64,000 nt of DNA, taken from Ruminococcus sp. Its GTDB lineage: Bacteria; Bacillota; Clostridia; Oscillospirales; Ruminococcaceae. The notes under the pieces are model-generated. The model saw nothing but the letters and a program-made list of their open reading frames with translations, did no database searches and was not told the origin of the DNA. The stretch spans positions 43,149 through 107,148 of the forward strand of contig NZ_JAFYYT010000053.1 in NCBI RefSeq assembly GCF_017549005.1. Direction: 5' to 3'. Each line of letters opens with the position of its first letter. Positions within the stretch are counted from its first letter, which is position 1. Shown one piece after another: positions 42,186 to 50,662 of this stretch. A program made the translations under genes and the position numbers.

Positions 42186-43697
42186 TTACCAGTTTTCATA
42201 TCGTTTTCCTGTATGCAGTGCTCTCATTCTATGCATTTCCTCATCGGACAGATCAAAATCAAATACACTGATATTTTCAAGGATATGATCTGGGTTCTGC
42301 GAACCAGGTATCGTAATATATCCTGCCTGCAAATGCCAGCGAAGGATTATCTGAGCGGAAGTCTTGCCGTGTGCTTCTGCTATATCCATGATCGTTTCAT
42401 TGCCGAACAAGTCCTGCGTATGACCTCTACCGCCGAATGGATACCATGATTCGATTACTGTTCCATACTTTGATACATATTCTTTGAATTCCGTATTCTG
42501 ATAGAATGGGTGGTTCTCATTCTGTACCACCGCCGGCTTGATGTTCTCACCTGCAGTAACACGCTCATATTCTTCCGGAGTATAATAATTTGAAATACCA
42601 ATACTGCGGAGCTTTCCGTCTCTTACGCCTTGACACAGAGCCTTATAGACCTCCGTATCCTTGCTGCCGGATTGATGTATCAGCATAAGGTCGATGTAAT
42701 CCACGTTTAGTCTTTTAAGCGAATCGTCTATAGACTGATATGCCCTCTCATAATTGGAGGGCATTACTTTTGTTGTGATGAAAACATCTTCACGTTTTAC
42801 TATACCTTCGGATACAGCTCTTTTCAGACCGTTGCCTACGCCTGTTTCGTTGCCGTAATACTGAGCCGTGTCGATAAGACGATAACCGTCTTTCAATGCT
42901 GTATAGACTGATCCTTCAACTGTTTCCTCGTCCTGCGTCCAGGTACCGAGTCCGAGTATTGGCATTGCATAGCCGCTGTTCAGCAATACGGTCTTGCTGT
43001 CAAAATCAAATTCTGTTTTCATATTTTTCTGTTCAAGTATCTTTTTTCTCATCAGAACAATATCAAAGGTACTCCATATACCATCATTATCAAGATCATA
43101 ATGTTTATCTGTCAGGTCATTTTCTGTTGGTTTCCCAAGGATAAAATCGCTGAGATTGCGTATATCCTGCACTGTATATGTGACCTTGGTGGGGGCGAGC
43201 TGAAAAGAAACAGTTACTCCGCCGCTTCCAAGTGCATCGGTCAATCCGGTTGTATCCTTGATATGACCAATCTTAGTGTAGGTGTATGATGTGTCAAAGC
43301 TCTTGTAGAAAACAACAAGGCAGTTATCACCATACAGCATAATATCACCTGCGGTTATCCTGCCGACTTTTTCTGGAGCTGACGGTAATTTCAAATCAAG
43401 ATAATAATACTTCTCATTGCTGTTAAGTTCTGACATATCAAGTGTCATGGGCAGAAACTCCTTCAATGCTGTAACGGTATCATTATTTTCAAGCGTGATC
43501 TGAAACTCTTTATCTCCGACAGAAATGTTCATAATAGGCTCGGATTCTTTCACTGTCTGTTCTTTAAATTCCGTAGCAGTGGCTGTTATGGAACTTCCTT
43601 TGTTTGTTGGTAAGGCGTCTTCATATGCTCCGCAGCCGCTGAACATAAGCATGACAACAGAAAAAAGAAATGATGTAAACAATCTATTTTTCATCAT
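42186..43697 (-). CDS. lipoprotein: cyclophilin-like - dockerin-like - aldo/keto reductase fusion
   Basis: 503 residues, AGGAG before ATG. Order: lipoprotein signal with S-G-C (Cys 22); a cyclophilin-like domain (about 50-160; NISVGDKEFQITLENNDTV, DIMLYGDNCLVVFYKSF, IGHIKDTTGLTDALG); a dockerin-like module (about 175-218; NLSDFILGKPTEND and YDLDNDGIWSTFDIVLMRK); then a complete aldo/keto reductase (about 225-503) with DTAQYYGNE, TTKVM and LMLIHQ supplying the D/Y/K/H tetrad. There is no ribosome site before the internal Met (NMKTEF), so one chain is expected. A secreted or surface AKR is odd because NADPH is cytoplasmic. Overlaps the acetyltransferase gene by 14 bases; last gene of the LysR-divergent operon. 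Confidence 0.85.
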   Translation of the reverse strand: MMKNRLFTSFLFSVVMLMFSGCGAYEDALPTNKGSSITATATEFKEQTVKESEPIMNISVGDKEFQITLENNDTVTALKEFLPMTLDMSELNSNEKYYYLDLKLPSAPEKVGRITAGDIMLYGDNCLVVFYKSFDTSYTYTKIGHIKDTTGLTDALGSGGVTVSFQLAPTKVTYTVQDIRNLSDFILGKPTENDLTDKHYDLDNDGIWSTFDIVLMRKKILEQKNMKTEFDFDSKTVLLNSGYAMPILGLGTWTQDEETVEGSVYTALKDGYRLIDTAQYYGNETGVGNGLKRAVSEGIVKREDVFITTKVMPSNYERAYQSIDDSLKRLNVDYIDLMLIHQSGSKDTEVYKALCQGVRDGKLRSIGISNYYTPEEYERVTAGENIKPAVVQNENHPFYQNTEFKEYVSKYGTVIESWYPFGGRGHTQDLFGNETIMDIAEAHGKTSAQIILRWHLQAGYITIPGSQNPDHILENISVFDFDLSDEEMHRMRALHTGKRYENW

Positions 43698-44253
43698 ATA
43701 TACTCCTTATCACTTTCGCTGGACTTCCGACTGCTATCATATTTTTGAGAATATCTTTTGTCACCACCGAACCTGCACCGATGACAGCATTATCTCCGAT
43801 CGTAACTCCCGGAAGAACTGTTGAGTTAGATCCTATCCAGACATTTTTGCCGATATGTATAGGCTTTGGTATCAGGTCATGGCGTTCTTCGGGAAGCAGT
43901 CCGTGATTCAGCGTTGCAAGCACTGTGTTATGACCAATCAGCGCACCATCTCCGATATAGATACCGCCCTGATCCTGAAATTTACAGCCGGCGTTGATGA
44001 ATACGCCTTTACCAAGATGGATATTCTTGCCGCAGTCTGTATAGAACGGCGGGAACAGCCCGACTTCAACAGGGTCTCCAATCAGCTCGGACATAAGGAC
44101 ATTTATTTCATCGGGTGTATGATAACGGCTGTTGATCTCCATTGTGATGCGGATAGCCTCCTGACTGAGACGGTGCATCGTCTGATGTATCCCGCACTCC
44201 GCCGTGACCTGTTTGCCGCTGTCCATATATGCAATAAACTCTGATGTTGTCAT
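43684..44253 (-). CDS. maltose/galactoside O-acetyltransferase-like (left-handed beta helix)
   Basis: 189 residues from ATG 44253, ten bases after GAGGAG. N-terminal Mac domain (MTTSEFIAYMDSGKQVTAE) and hexapeptide repeats, e.g. VFINAGCKFQDQGGIYIGDGALIGHNTV (about 85-115), catalytic His in TLNHGL, and IGKNVWIGSNSTVLPGVTIGDNAVIGAGSVV at the end. Transfers acetyl from acetyl-CoA to a sugar hydroxyl in the cytoplasm. Fourth or so in an operon of redox genes; role there unclear. Confidence 0.92.
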   Translation of the reverse strand: MTTSEFIAYMDSGKQVTAECGIHQTMHRLSQEAIRITMEINSRYHTPDEINVLMSELIGDPVEVGLFPPFYTDCGKNIHLGKGVFINAGCKFQDQGGIYIGDGALIGHNTVLATLNHGLLPEERHDLIPKPIHIGKNVWIGSNSTVLPGVTIGDNAVIGAGSVVTKDILKNMIAVGSPAKVIRSIYDEK

Positions 44254-44267
44254 AGCTGCCACGCTCC

Positions 44268-44810
44268 TCAGACATTATTTCCTAATTCATAAGCAGCTTG
44301 CAGATATGCTTCATTTGCTTCTGCATCGGCAGGCTCGGATAGTCCTCCGCCAGAAAGTACCTTGACGAGACTTGCTTTTTCAAAGCAGTTCACCCAGCCC
44401 TGCATACCGCCTTTAGCTGTCTGACAGACCTCATCGCCGTCCTCAGCAGAGGCAGTGATAAGATACACATCTCTGAACTTGTAGTCGGACGGATAAAGCG
44501 GATTACAGCGGTCAAGCAAGGTTTTGAGCTGACCGCAAAGCTCATAGTAATAAATCGGATTTGCGAAAATCAGCACCTCGGCATTTCCGACTTTCTCACA
44601 GATTTCCGAAGCATCGTCATTTATCACACACTTCATTGTTTTCTGACAGGCAAGACAGCCCTTGCAGAAATTCAGTGTTTTGTCTTTCAGCGTGATGAAT
44701 TCTACATCGTGACCTGCGTCCTCTGCGCCCTTTGCCGCCTGTCGGGCAAGTATTTCGGAATTGCTTTTGTTACGCAGGCTCGATGATATGACAAGTACCT
44801 TTTTAGACAT
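44268..44810 (-). CDS. flavodoxin-fold iron-sulfur flavoprotein-like reductase
   Basis: 180 residues. MSKKVLVISSSLRNKSNSEILARQ is the FMN phosphate loop; FCKGCLACQKTMKCVIND (about 48-65) carries the C-x-x-C...C cluster seen in iron-sulfur flavoproteins and their relatives; EVLIFANPIYYYELCGQLKTLLDRC (about 78-102) contacts flavin. Probably reduces quinones or electrophiles with NAD(P)H. Twelve bases after the hydrolase gene stop. Confidence 0.88.
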   Translation of the reverse strand: MSKKVLVISSSLRNKSNSEILARQAAKGAEDAGHDVEFITLKDKTLNFCKGCLACQKTMKCVINDDASEICEKVGNAEVLIFANPIYYYELCGQLKTLLDRCNPLYPSDYKFRDVYLITASAEDGDEVCQTAKGGMQGWVNCFEKASLVKVLSGGGLSEPADAEANEAYLQAAYELGNNV

Positions 44811-44821
44811 GTTTTTCTCCT

Positions 44822-46009
44822 TTATTTAAGATATTCACGGTAGAACTCTTCAATCTTATCAAACGGAATTGCGTCCTTTCCACCGCCGTCATAGAGGTCG
44901 GTATGAACCGCATCAGGAATGATCATGAGTTCCTTATTGTCAGCATATTTGCTGTCCTTAGTCATAGCTTCATAAGTGTCTCTGCTGAAATAACATGAAT
45001 GAGCCTTTTCACCGTGGATAAGAAGAACCGCGCTTCTTATCTCGTTGCTGTAGGTATTGATAGGCTGATTGATGAATGACATGCAACCTATTGAATTCCA
45101 GCCATCGTTTGAATTAAGTGAACGACTGTGGTATGCTCTGCCCTTGTAATACTCGCTGTAGTCCTTTACATAAAACGGAACATCATCAGGCACCGGAAGA
45201 GGCAGACAACCGCCGCCGCGTACATATTCTCCTGAAGCGTAGTCTTTTGTACGCTGTGCGTTGAGAGCTTCTTTCGTCGCAAAACGTGATTCTTCATTAT
45301 CATTCTCATCAAAGTATCCGTTTGCATTGACTCTGGACATATCATACATTGTAGCTGTAACAGTTGCCTTGATGCGTGTGTCCAGTGCTGCAGTATTTAT
45401 CGCCATGCCGCCCCAGCCACAGATTCCGCAGATTCCTATCTTATCAGGATCAACATTATCCTGTACTGAAAGGAAATCAACTGCTGCCTGAAAGTCCTCT
45501 GTATTTATATCAGGAGAAGCCATATATCTCGGCTGACCTCCGCTTTCTCCCGTAAAGGAAGGATCAAAAGCGATAGTCAGGAAACCGCGCTCCGCAAGTG
45601 TCTGTGCGTAAAGACCGCTGCATTGTTCCTTGACTGCGCCAAAAGGTCCGCATACTGCGATAGCAGCTAATTTTCCGTCGGAGTTCTTCGGAGTATACAT
45701 ATCAGCCGCAAGTGTAATTCCATATCTATTGTGGAAAGTAACCTTCTGATGGTCAACCTTGTCAGACTTCGGGAAAGTCTTGTCCCATTCCTGCGTAAGT
45801 GTAAGATTTTCCATGAAATTCATTGTATTTCCTCCTTTTTCTGTCATATCAGTGATGAGCTGTTCGGTTGGATCAGCTTCTGTCTGTGAGCTTTTAGGCG
45901 TATCAACGTTATTCTGTGTAGAATTGTTCTGAGAATTGCCGCATCCAGTAAGTAATGCAGTACATAGGCAGATCATTATAGTTGCCAATCTAATCTTTTT
46001 TTGTTTCAT
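44822..46009 (-). CDS. alpha/beta-hydrolase lipoprotein with Cys in the nucleophile elbow
   Basis: 395 residues. Lipoprotein signal with L-T-G-C (Cys 23), a Ser/Thr/Asn-rich linker to about residue 60, then an alpha/beta hydrolase: AIAVCGPFGAVKEQCSGLYAQTLAERGF (about 115-142), GICGICGWGGMAINTAA (about 192-208), and LIHGEKAHSCYFSRDTYE / VHTDLYD near the end. The nucleophile position in GICGWGG is Cys, as in dienelactone hydrolase, rather than Ser. Surface-attached; substrate unknown. Confidence 0.85.
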   Translation of the reverse strand: MKQKKIRLATIMICLCTALLTGCGNSQNNSTQNNVDTPKSSQTEADPTEQLITDMTEKGGNTMNFMENLTLTQEWDKTFPKSDKVDHQKVTFHNRYGITLAADMYTPKNSDGKLAAIAVCGPFGAVKEQCSGLYAQTLAERGFLTIAFDPSFTGESGGQPRYMASPDINTEDFQAAVDFLSVQDNVDPDKIGICGICGWGGMAINTAALDTRIKATVTATMYDMSRVNANGYFDENDNEESRFATKEALNAQRTKDYASGEYVRGGGCLPLPVPDDVPFYVKDYSEYYKGRAYHSRSLNSNDGWNSIGCMSFINQPINTYSNEIRSAVLLIHGEKAHSCYFSRDTYEAMTKDSKYADNKELMIIPDAVHTDLYDGGGKDAIPFDKIEEFYREYLK

Positions 46010-46058
46010 AATAATACTCCTTCTAAGTAATGTGATACGTAAAGCTTTACTGATGTGA

Positions 46059-46283
46059 TCATGATCGTTTTATCGTGTGGGTGAAGTAGTCAAGGCAGTC
46101 TATACAATAATTATACTTATGGACTCTGTCGAGCAGTGAAAGTCTGTGCTTTGTAATCAGCTTATCAAGTGCTGTGTACTGCTTCTGTTCGATCAGCTTT
46201 ATACACTCAGATATTTCTGCTTCTGACATACCTGCATCGGTCAGGTTGCGCTTTATTCTGAACAGGTCTATTTTGTCTGCCAT
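46059..46283 (-). CDS. small conserved helical protein
   Basis: 74 residues from ATG 46283, with GGGAGGTG six bases upstream. All-helical, ADKIDLFRIKRNLTDAGMSE / AEISECIKLIEQKQYTALDK / LLITKH-like / CIDCLDYFTHTIKRS with one C-x-x-C. Similar small proteins accompany flavoprotein operons in Firmicutes; no function known. First gene of the operon that is divergent from lysR at 46420. Confidence 0.6.
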   Translation of the reverse strand: MADKIDLFRIKRNLTDAGMSEAEISECIKLIEQKQYTALDKLITKHRLSLLDRVHKYNYCIDCLDYFTHTIKRS

Positions 46284-46306
46284 GCTGTTCACCTCCCTGT
46301 GCTTTC

Positions 46307-46391
46307 ATTCTAACATAGTTCATACGAAATAGCAAATACTTTATAAGCAAATCAAGATATGCTTGACAGGCATATCACGAAATGATATAAT
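46307..46391. promoter_or_regulatory. divergent LysR promoter region
   Basis: Rightward lysR promoter TTGACA (46363-46368), 17 bases, TATAAT (46386-46391). Leftward operon promoter TTGCTA (46330-46335), 17 bases, TAGAAT (46307-46312) with TG. The 7-7-7 palindrome GATATGC-N7-GCATATC (46356-46376) covers the lysR -35 (autorepression) and is centred near -66 of the leftward promoter (activation). Confidence 0.8.
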
Positions 46392-46419
46392 ATAGCCATA
46401 CCCGAAAGGAGGTACGGCT

Positions 46420-47310
46420 ATGGAAATTCGTGTATTACGCTATTTTCTTACTATCGCAAGAGAAGGAAGCATTACGGCAGCTGCTGAACAGCTTCATATT
46501 ACTCAGCCTACGCTGTCAAGACAGATCAAGGACTTGGAGGATGAACTTGGACAGAAATTGTTTCACCGAAGCAGTCACAGCATGAAACTGACACAGGAAG
46601 GTTTCATATTTCGTAAAAGAGCCGAAGAAATAGTTGCAATGGTGGATAAGACATCCGCTGAATTTCTTTCTATGGATAAACCGATTGCAGGTGATATCTA
46701 TATCGGTGGCGGAGAAACTCTTGCAGTAAGTCTTATTGCTGACCTCATTTCAAAGCTAAGGACGGAATATCCAGATATACGATATCATCTTTACAGCGGC
46801 AATGAAGCTGATGTAACTGAACGGCTTGACCGTGGTTTGCTTGATTTCGGTATTCTTGTTCAGCCTGCAAATGTTACGAAATATGACTATATACATTTGC
46901 CTGCCGAAGATATATGGGGAGTTGTTATGCGTAAGGATTCTCCGCTTGCAAAAAAGAAAGCTATCGCCAAAGCAGACATTATAGATTTACCGTTGATTTT
47001 TTCTCGTCAAGTATTGAATACAAAAAGCGAAAACAACGCTTTCATTCAATGGTTCGGTGATGACTTTGATAAACTGAATATAGTCACTACTTTCAATCTG
47101 ATGTATAATGCTGCACTTATGGTAAAATCCGGGGTTGGCTACGCTGTAGGTATAGACGGTATAACTAACACGAGTGACGAAAGCGAACTATGTTTCCGTC
47201 CGCTTGCTCCGAAAATGATCTCGGGACTTGATCTTATATGGAAAAAGTATCAGGCTTTTTCTCCTGCAGCTGAGCTGTTTCTTGAAAAATTACGGGATAC
47301 TTTCGGTTGA
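46420..47310 (+). CDS. LysR-type regulator divergent from the lipoprotein/AKR operon
   Basis: 296 residues, AAAGGAGG upstream. Winged helix at the start (MEIRVLRYFLTIAREGSITAAAEQLHITQPTLSRQIKDLE) and a LysR substrate domain from about 92 (GDIYIGGGETLAVSLIADLI). Belongs by look to the group that controls flavodoxin/AKR genes in Clostridia. It shares its control region with the leftward operon 46283-42186, and a matching palindrome sits at the classical position for both. Confidence 0.92.
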   Translation: MEIRVLRYFLTIAREGSITAAAEQLHITQPTLSRQIKDLEDELGQKLFHRSSHSMKLTQEGFIFRKRAEEIVAMVDKTSAEFLSMDKPIAGDIYIGGGETLAVSLIADLISKLRTEYPDIRYHLYSGNEADVTERLDRGLLDFGILVQPANVTKYDYIHLPAEDIWGVVMRKDSPLAKKKAIAKADIIDLPLIFSRQVLNTKSENNAFIQWFGDDFDKLNIVTTFNLMYNAALMVKSGVGYAVGIDGITNTSDESELCFRPLAPKMISGLDLIWKKYQAFSPAAELFLEKLRDTFG

Positions 47311-47323
47311 AAGAGATTTGGAA

Positions 47324-47350
47324 CCGGCAAAAATGCCGGCTCTTTCTTAA
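47324..47350 (+). terminator. terminator of lysR (46420)
   Basis: CCGGCA / TGCCGG stem with AAAA loop, then CTCTTTCTT. A second hairpin, AGCCCTGCCCC...GGGGCAAGGCT (47395-47421), follows and may serve the opposite strand. Confidence 0.75.
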
Positions 47351-47483
47351 TTCACATATACTTTACTTCATATCCCATAACAGCATATGAATAAGCCCTG
47401 CCCCAAACGGGGCAAGGCTCTTATCATTCCATCACATATTCTGCTATCTCCTGCGGAGTTTTTTCATCAACCGTCCCTTTTTG

Positions 47484-48299
47484 TCAAAATTTTCTCTCCA
47501 ATATCATATCCGCCATTTTCTCAGCCGCAGGAGAAAGCTCGTTAAAATCATGAGCGATAAGGCTTATCTCCACTTCAATATCCGGCTTGACTTTGCCTAT
47601 CACAAGGCTGTTGGGAATGCTCGACAGCATAAGCTCCGACAGCACACCTGTACCATTTCCCTGTGACACCATGTTGAGCTGTGTGCTTGCGGCATCAACG
47701 ATCATTGCGTGGGACAGGTCAATGTTTTCTTGCTCGGCGATTGAATCTCTCGCAATACGGCATAGCACAAGGTCGGTTTGCACCTTCCTGAGATCAACGC
47801 TTACCGCCTTATCACGGTTGACCGAGACCATGTGATCTTTCGTCAGAACTCTGTGCTGTAAGCCGAGATAGGGCGATGTGCTTATGCCTATATCAGCCTT
47901 GTAATCAAGCACCATATTTTTCACTTCAAGGGGATTGCTTTCCAGCAGCTCTACCTTTACATCGGGGAACTGTTTGCGGAATATTGGCGATATCCTCGGC
48001 AATATAATTGATGTTCCTATGGGTACGGCAGCGATACGAACAACACCGCCGGACAGTTCGTTTTCCTCCATAGCCGTCTGATAGAGCCTGTTTTCAAGAG
48101 CCTGCATCTGATTTGCAAGCAGCAGTATCCTTTCACCCACATCGGTGAGGATAAGGCTGCTTCTTTTGTTTCTGATGAACAGCTTCACACAAAGCTCGTC
48201 CTCTAATTTCTTCACAGCCTGACTGACAGCAGGCTGTGAGATATACAGCTTTTTTGCGGCTTCGGTCAGACTGCCTTTTCTGCTCTCGGAAGCAAGTGC
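47484..48299 (-). pseudogene. LysR-type regulator lacking its N-terminus
   Basis: The substrate-binding domain is complete to the stop at 47484, and upstream of the first Met (48215) the frame continues through ESRKGSLTEAAKKLYISQPAVSQAVKKLEDE, the helix-turn-helix of a LysR protein, to about 48299. There the sequence switches to a fragment of another gene (Lon) in a different frame, so the first ~12 residues and any start codon or promoter are missing. ATG 48215 would give a protein without a DNA-binding domain. Confidence 0.75.
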
Positions 48300-48397
48300 T
48301 TGACGGCTATCTGATACTTTTCACTCTCCGTGTAGCCACTGAACTGAATGACCTCCATGCGATTGAGAAGTGGTGCGGGGATTTTTTCTTCAAACAT
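48300..48397 (-). pseudogene. Lon protease ATPase-domain fragment
   Basis: Minus strand from ATG 48397: MFEEKIPAPLLNRMEVIQF, SGYTESEKYQIAVKHLLP. This is the IPxPLLDRMEVIxxxGYTxxEKxxIAxxHLxPKQ segment after the AAA+ core of Lon. Only about 33 codons are kept, joined at 48300 to the decapitated lysR and starting five bases after the sirtuin stop. A small displaced DNA segment, not a gene. Confidence 0.75.
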
Positions 48398-48401
48398 CTA
48401 T

Positions 48402-49256
48402 TCACTTTTCAGCTATACCGTCCAGCACTTCCTGAATATCCCCATTGATACAGATGCTTTGCTCCTGTATCTCATCGGGAACATAGGCTTCACCGAAATT
48501 CACGCAGGCATAGACAGCTTTCGGATTTGCATAGGTCATCTTCCAGAAGGGATATTTAATGATGACGGGCGTGTTCATGCCGACGCCGAGTTCAAGGAAC
48601 AGGATATGCTGTCCGTTGTGGCTGTCGAGGAAATCATGATAACGCTCAGCAGCTTTGTGCCAGCCCTCATCCTCGACAAAGGTATCATCTGCACGAAGGT
48701 TCATGCTCATAGGCTTTCCGCAGACGGGACAGTGCGGTATCAGCTCGGTGGGGATACGCATATCTTTCTGCTGTTCAAACATTGCCCTGACTGTTTCCTT
48801 GTTGTCGTAGGTCTTTTGGTGACACGGTTCACTGCACTGCCACAAGCCGTAATCGCCCTGCGTGTAAAACAATCGGCTCTTGTCAAATCCTGCCTTTTGA
48901 AACTGATGATCGACATTCGTGGTCAGCACGAAATAGTCTTTGTCCTTCACAAGCTCAAACAGCCGCTTGTATGTGCCGTTGTCTGCGTCCATGTAGCGGT
49001 TGATGTAAATGTAGCGTGACCAGTATGCCCACTGTTCTTCAAGTGTCGGGAACGGATAAAAACCGCCGGAATACATATCCCTGAAGCCGTATTTTTCAAC
49101 GAAATCGGCAAAGTATTTCTGCAAACGCTCTCCCGAATAGGTAAAGCCTGCTGCTGTGGAAAGTCCTGCACCAGCACCAATTATAATAGCATCAGCAGTC
49201 TGTATTTCTTTTCTCAGGCGTTCAATTTCTGCCGAGTAATCCTTTGTATATCTCAT
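48402..49256 (-). CDS. class M sirtuin (SirTM), protein ADP-ribosyltransferase
   Basis: 284 residues from ATG 49256, six bases after AGGAGG. Sirtuin Rossmann motifs GAGAGLS (27-33) and TTNVD (112-116); zinc cysteines C-x3-C (about 141-145) and C-P-V-C (about 187-190). The histidine of deacetylase sirtuins (H-G) is replaced by Gln in YTQGDYG (Q133), the hallmark of class M sirtuins, which ADP-ribosylate lipoylated GcvH-L in Staphylococcus and Streptococcus (Rack and co-workers). The gene overlaps the macrodomain gene by 35 bases, as in those operons, but no gcvH-L or lplA2 is present here. Target protein therefore unknown. Confidence 0.9.
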   Translation of the reverse strand: MRYTKDYSAEIERLRKEIQTADAIIIGAGAGLSTAAGFTYSGERLQKYFADFVEKYGFRDMYSGGFYPFPTLEEQWAYWSRYIYINRYMDADNGTYKRLFELVKDKDYFVLTTNVDHQFQKAGFDKSRLFYTQGDYGLWQCSEPCHQKTYDNKETVRAMFEQQKDMRIPTELIPHCPVCGKPMSMNLRADDTFVEDEGWHKAAERYHDFLDSHNGQHILFLELGVGMNTPVIIKYPFWKMTYANPKAVYACVNFGEAYVPDEIQEQSICINGDIQEVLDGIAEK

Positions 49257-49989
49257 AATCGTCCTCCTTGAACACGTTGAAAACAACCTGTATATCGTGT
49301 TTCTGACGATATTCTCTTACTGTTCGGGCAGCGATCTCCGCCGCTTCTTTCTGCGGAAAACCGAATACTCCTGTTGAGATACAGCAGAATGCAATACTGC
49401 CGATTCCGTTCTGTACAGCAACATCAAGACAGCTTTTGTAGGAGCTTTCAAGCAGCCTGCAATGCTCCTCGGTGAGCTGTCCCTGAACGATCGGTCCGAC
49501 GGTATGTATTACATAGTCGCAGGGCAAGTTATATGCTTTCGTGATCTTTGCCTGTCCGGTCGGTTCTTCGTGTCCCTGCTTTTCCATAAGCTGACCGCAT
49601 TCGTACCGGAGCCGAACGCCAGCAAAGGTGTGTATGCAGTTGTCGATACAGCTATGGCACGGCTGCCAGCAACCTGTCATTCCGGAGTTGGCGGCATTAA
49701 CGATCGCTCCGCATTTCAGCGTGGTAATATCGCCCTGCCAGAGATAAACACCGTCCTCTATGAGCGTTAAGTCCGCAATATCGGTGATGCCTTTGCTTTC
49801 GGTCAGCTCTCGCAGATACTCGTCCTCCGTCTGCAGAAAGCTGTCATCTGCTTTCACCGCAGGACGGATATTCACAAGGCTTCTGTAAAGTCGGAACTTG
49901 TCGTTGTTATTATCGGGAATACGGATATCGCCCACATCTTTTCTTTCCGAAAGAAGATAGTCTATCAGAAAATCGAGTTTGTTTGTCAT
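49222..49989 (-). CDS. zinc-containing macrodomain, protein-ADP-ribose hydrolase
   Basis: 255 residues. Helical N-terminal extension (1-75), then a macrodomain: VYLWQGDITTLKCGAIVNAANSGMTGCWQPCHSCIDNCIH (about 81-120), with the Cys/His cluster that binds zinc in the SirTM-associated macrodomains; YVIHTVGPI (about 160) and CCISTGVFGFPQKEAAEIA (about 197-215) complete the ADP-ribose pocket. It should reverse the modification made by the sirtuin encoded next. Four bases or so after the PNPOx/ferredoxin gene stop, so tightly coupled. Confidence 0.92.
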   Translation of the reverse strand: MTNKLDFLIDYLLSERKDVGDIRIPDNNNDKFRLYRSLVNIRPAVKADDSFLQTEDEYLRELTESKGITDIADLTLIEDGVYLWQGDITTLKCGAIVNAANSGMTGCWQPCHSCIDNCIHTFAGVRLRYECGQLMEKQGHEEPTGQAKITKAYNLPCDYVIHTVGPIVQGQLTEEHCRLLESSYKSCLDVAVQNGIGSIAFCCISTGVFGFPQKEAAEIAARTVREYRQKHDIQVVFNVFKEDDYEIYKGLLGRN

Positions 49990-49993
49990 ACGA

Positions 49994-50611
49994 TCACCTC
50001 TTTACAACAGCACCTACGGGACATATCGCCTCACAGTTTCCGCAGTGCAGACAGTTTTCCTGCCTGATAACAGCCTTTTCCATCAGGGCAATACAGTTTT
50101 GCGGACAATCTGCAAGGCATGAACCGCAGGCGATACAATCATCGGTCACGAAATATCCGCTTGCTTTATTCTCAGCACCGCCGAATATGAAGCTGTCACG
50201 CTCTATGGGTTTCTTGGAAAGATCGAACCATTCTCCGCTGCCTTCATATATCTGGAAGACAGTCAGAGCCTTCCGGCTTTCTTCGGTCGGATATATTTCA
50301 AGCATATACGGATTTTTTTCAAACAGCAGTGGGAGCATATCCTGTCCAATCTCTCTGACTTTGCCACGAACAGAAACGGCGGTACAGCTCATGGTATCCT
50401 CGCCCTTTTTGCCCGATAATGCAAGATAGCTCTTATCCTTTAACCGCTGATAGAAGTTCTTACCCTTTGCAGTGAGGAAGTACAGACCGTTTTCATCGGC
50501 GTACATCATATCTATCACGCAGGTCACGGGCAAGCAGTCCTCGTCCACGGTCGCAATTACGGTGGAGTGTATCTGCTCCACGATGAATGCGAGATAATCT
50601 TTCACTGTCAT
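49994..50611 (-). CDS. PNPOx-fold flavoprotein fused to a 2x[4Fe-4S] ferredoxin
   Basis: 205 residues. N-terminal pyridoxamine-5'-phosphate-oxidase-like split barrel (1-145; STVIATVDEDCLPVTCVIDMMYA, GLYFLTAKGKNFYQRLKD), which binds FMN in most relatives. C-terminal bacterial ferredoxin with two complete C-x2-C-x2-C-x3-C motifs: CIACGSCLADCP (about 155) and CLHCGNCEAICP (about 185). Such fusions are thought to move electrons between ferredoxin and flavin. It is sandwiched between the Rrf2 regulator and the macrodomain in one operon, making it a candidate partner or target of ADP-ribosylation; that is speculation. Confidence 0.9.
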   Translation of the reverse strand: MTVKDYLAFIVEQIHSTVIATVDEDCLPVTCVIDMMYADENGLYFLTAKGKNFYQRLKDKSYLALSGKKGEDTMSCTAVSVRGKVREIGQDMLPLLFEKNPYMLEIYPTEESRKALTVFQIYEGSGEWFDLSKKPIERDSFIFGGAENKASGYFVTDDCIACGSCLADCPQNCIALMEKAVIRQENCLHCGNCEAICPVGAVVKR

Positions 50612-50630
50612 AACATCACCCTCTATGGAA

Positions 50631-50657
50631 AGAGTGTGCTGGGTTTCAGCACACTCT
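50631..50657 (-). terminator. hairpin between rrf2 and the PNPOx/ferredoxin gene
   Basis: AGAGTGTGCTG (50631-50641) / CAGCACACTCT (50647-50657) with loop GGTTT; only a short T-run on the minus strand. Partial terminator or processing site inside the operon. Confidence 0.55.
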
Positions 50658-50662
50658 TATGT

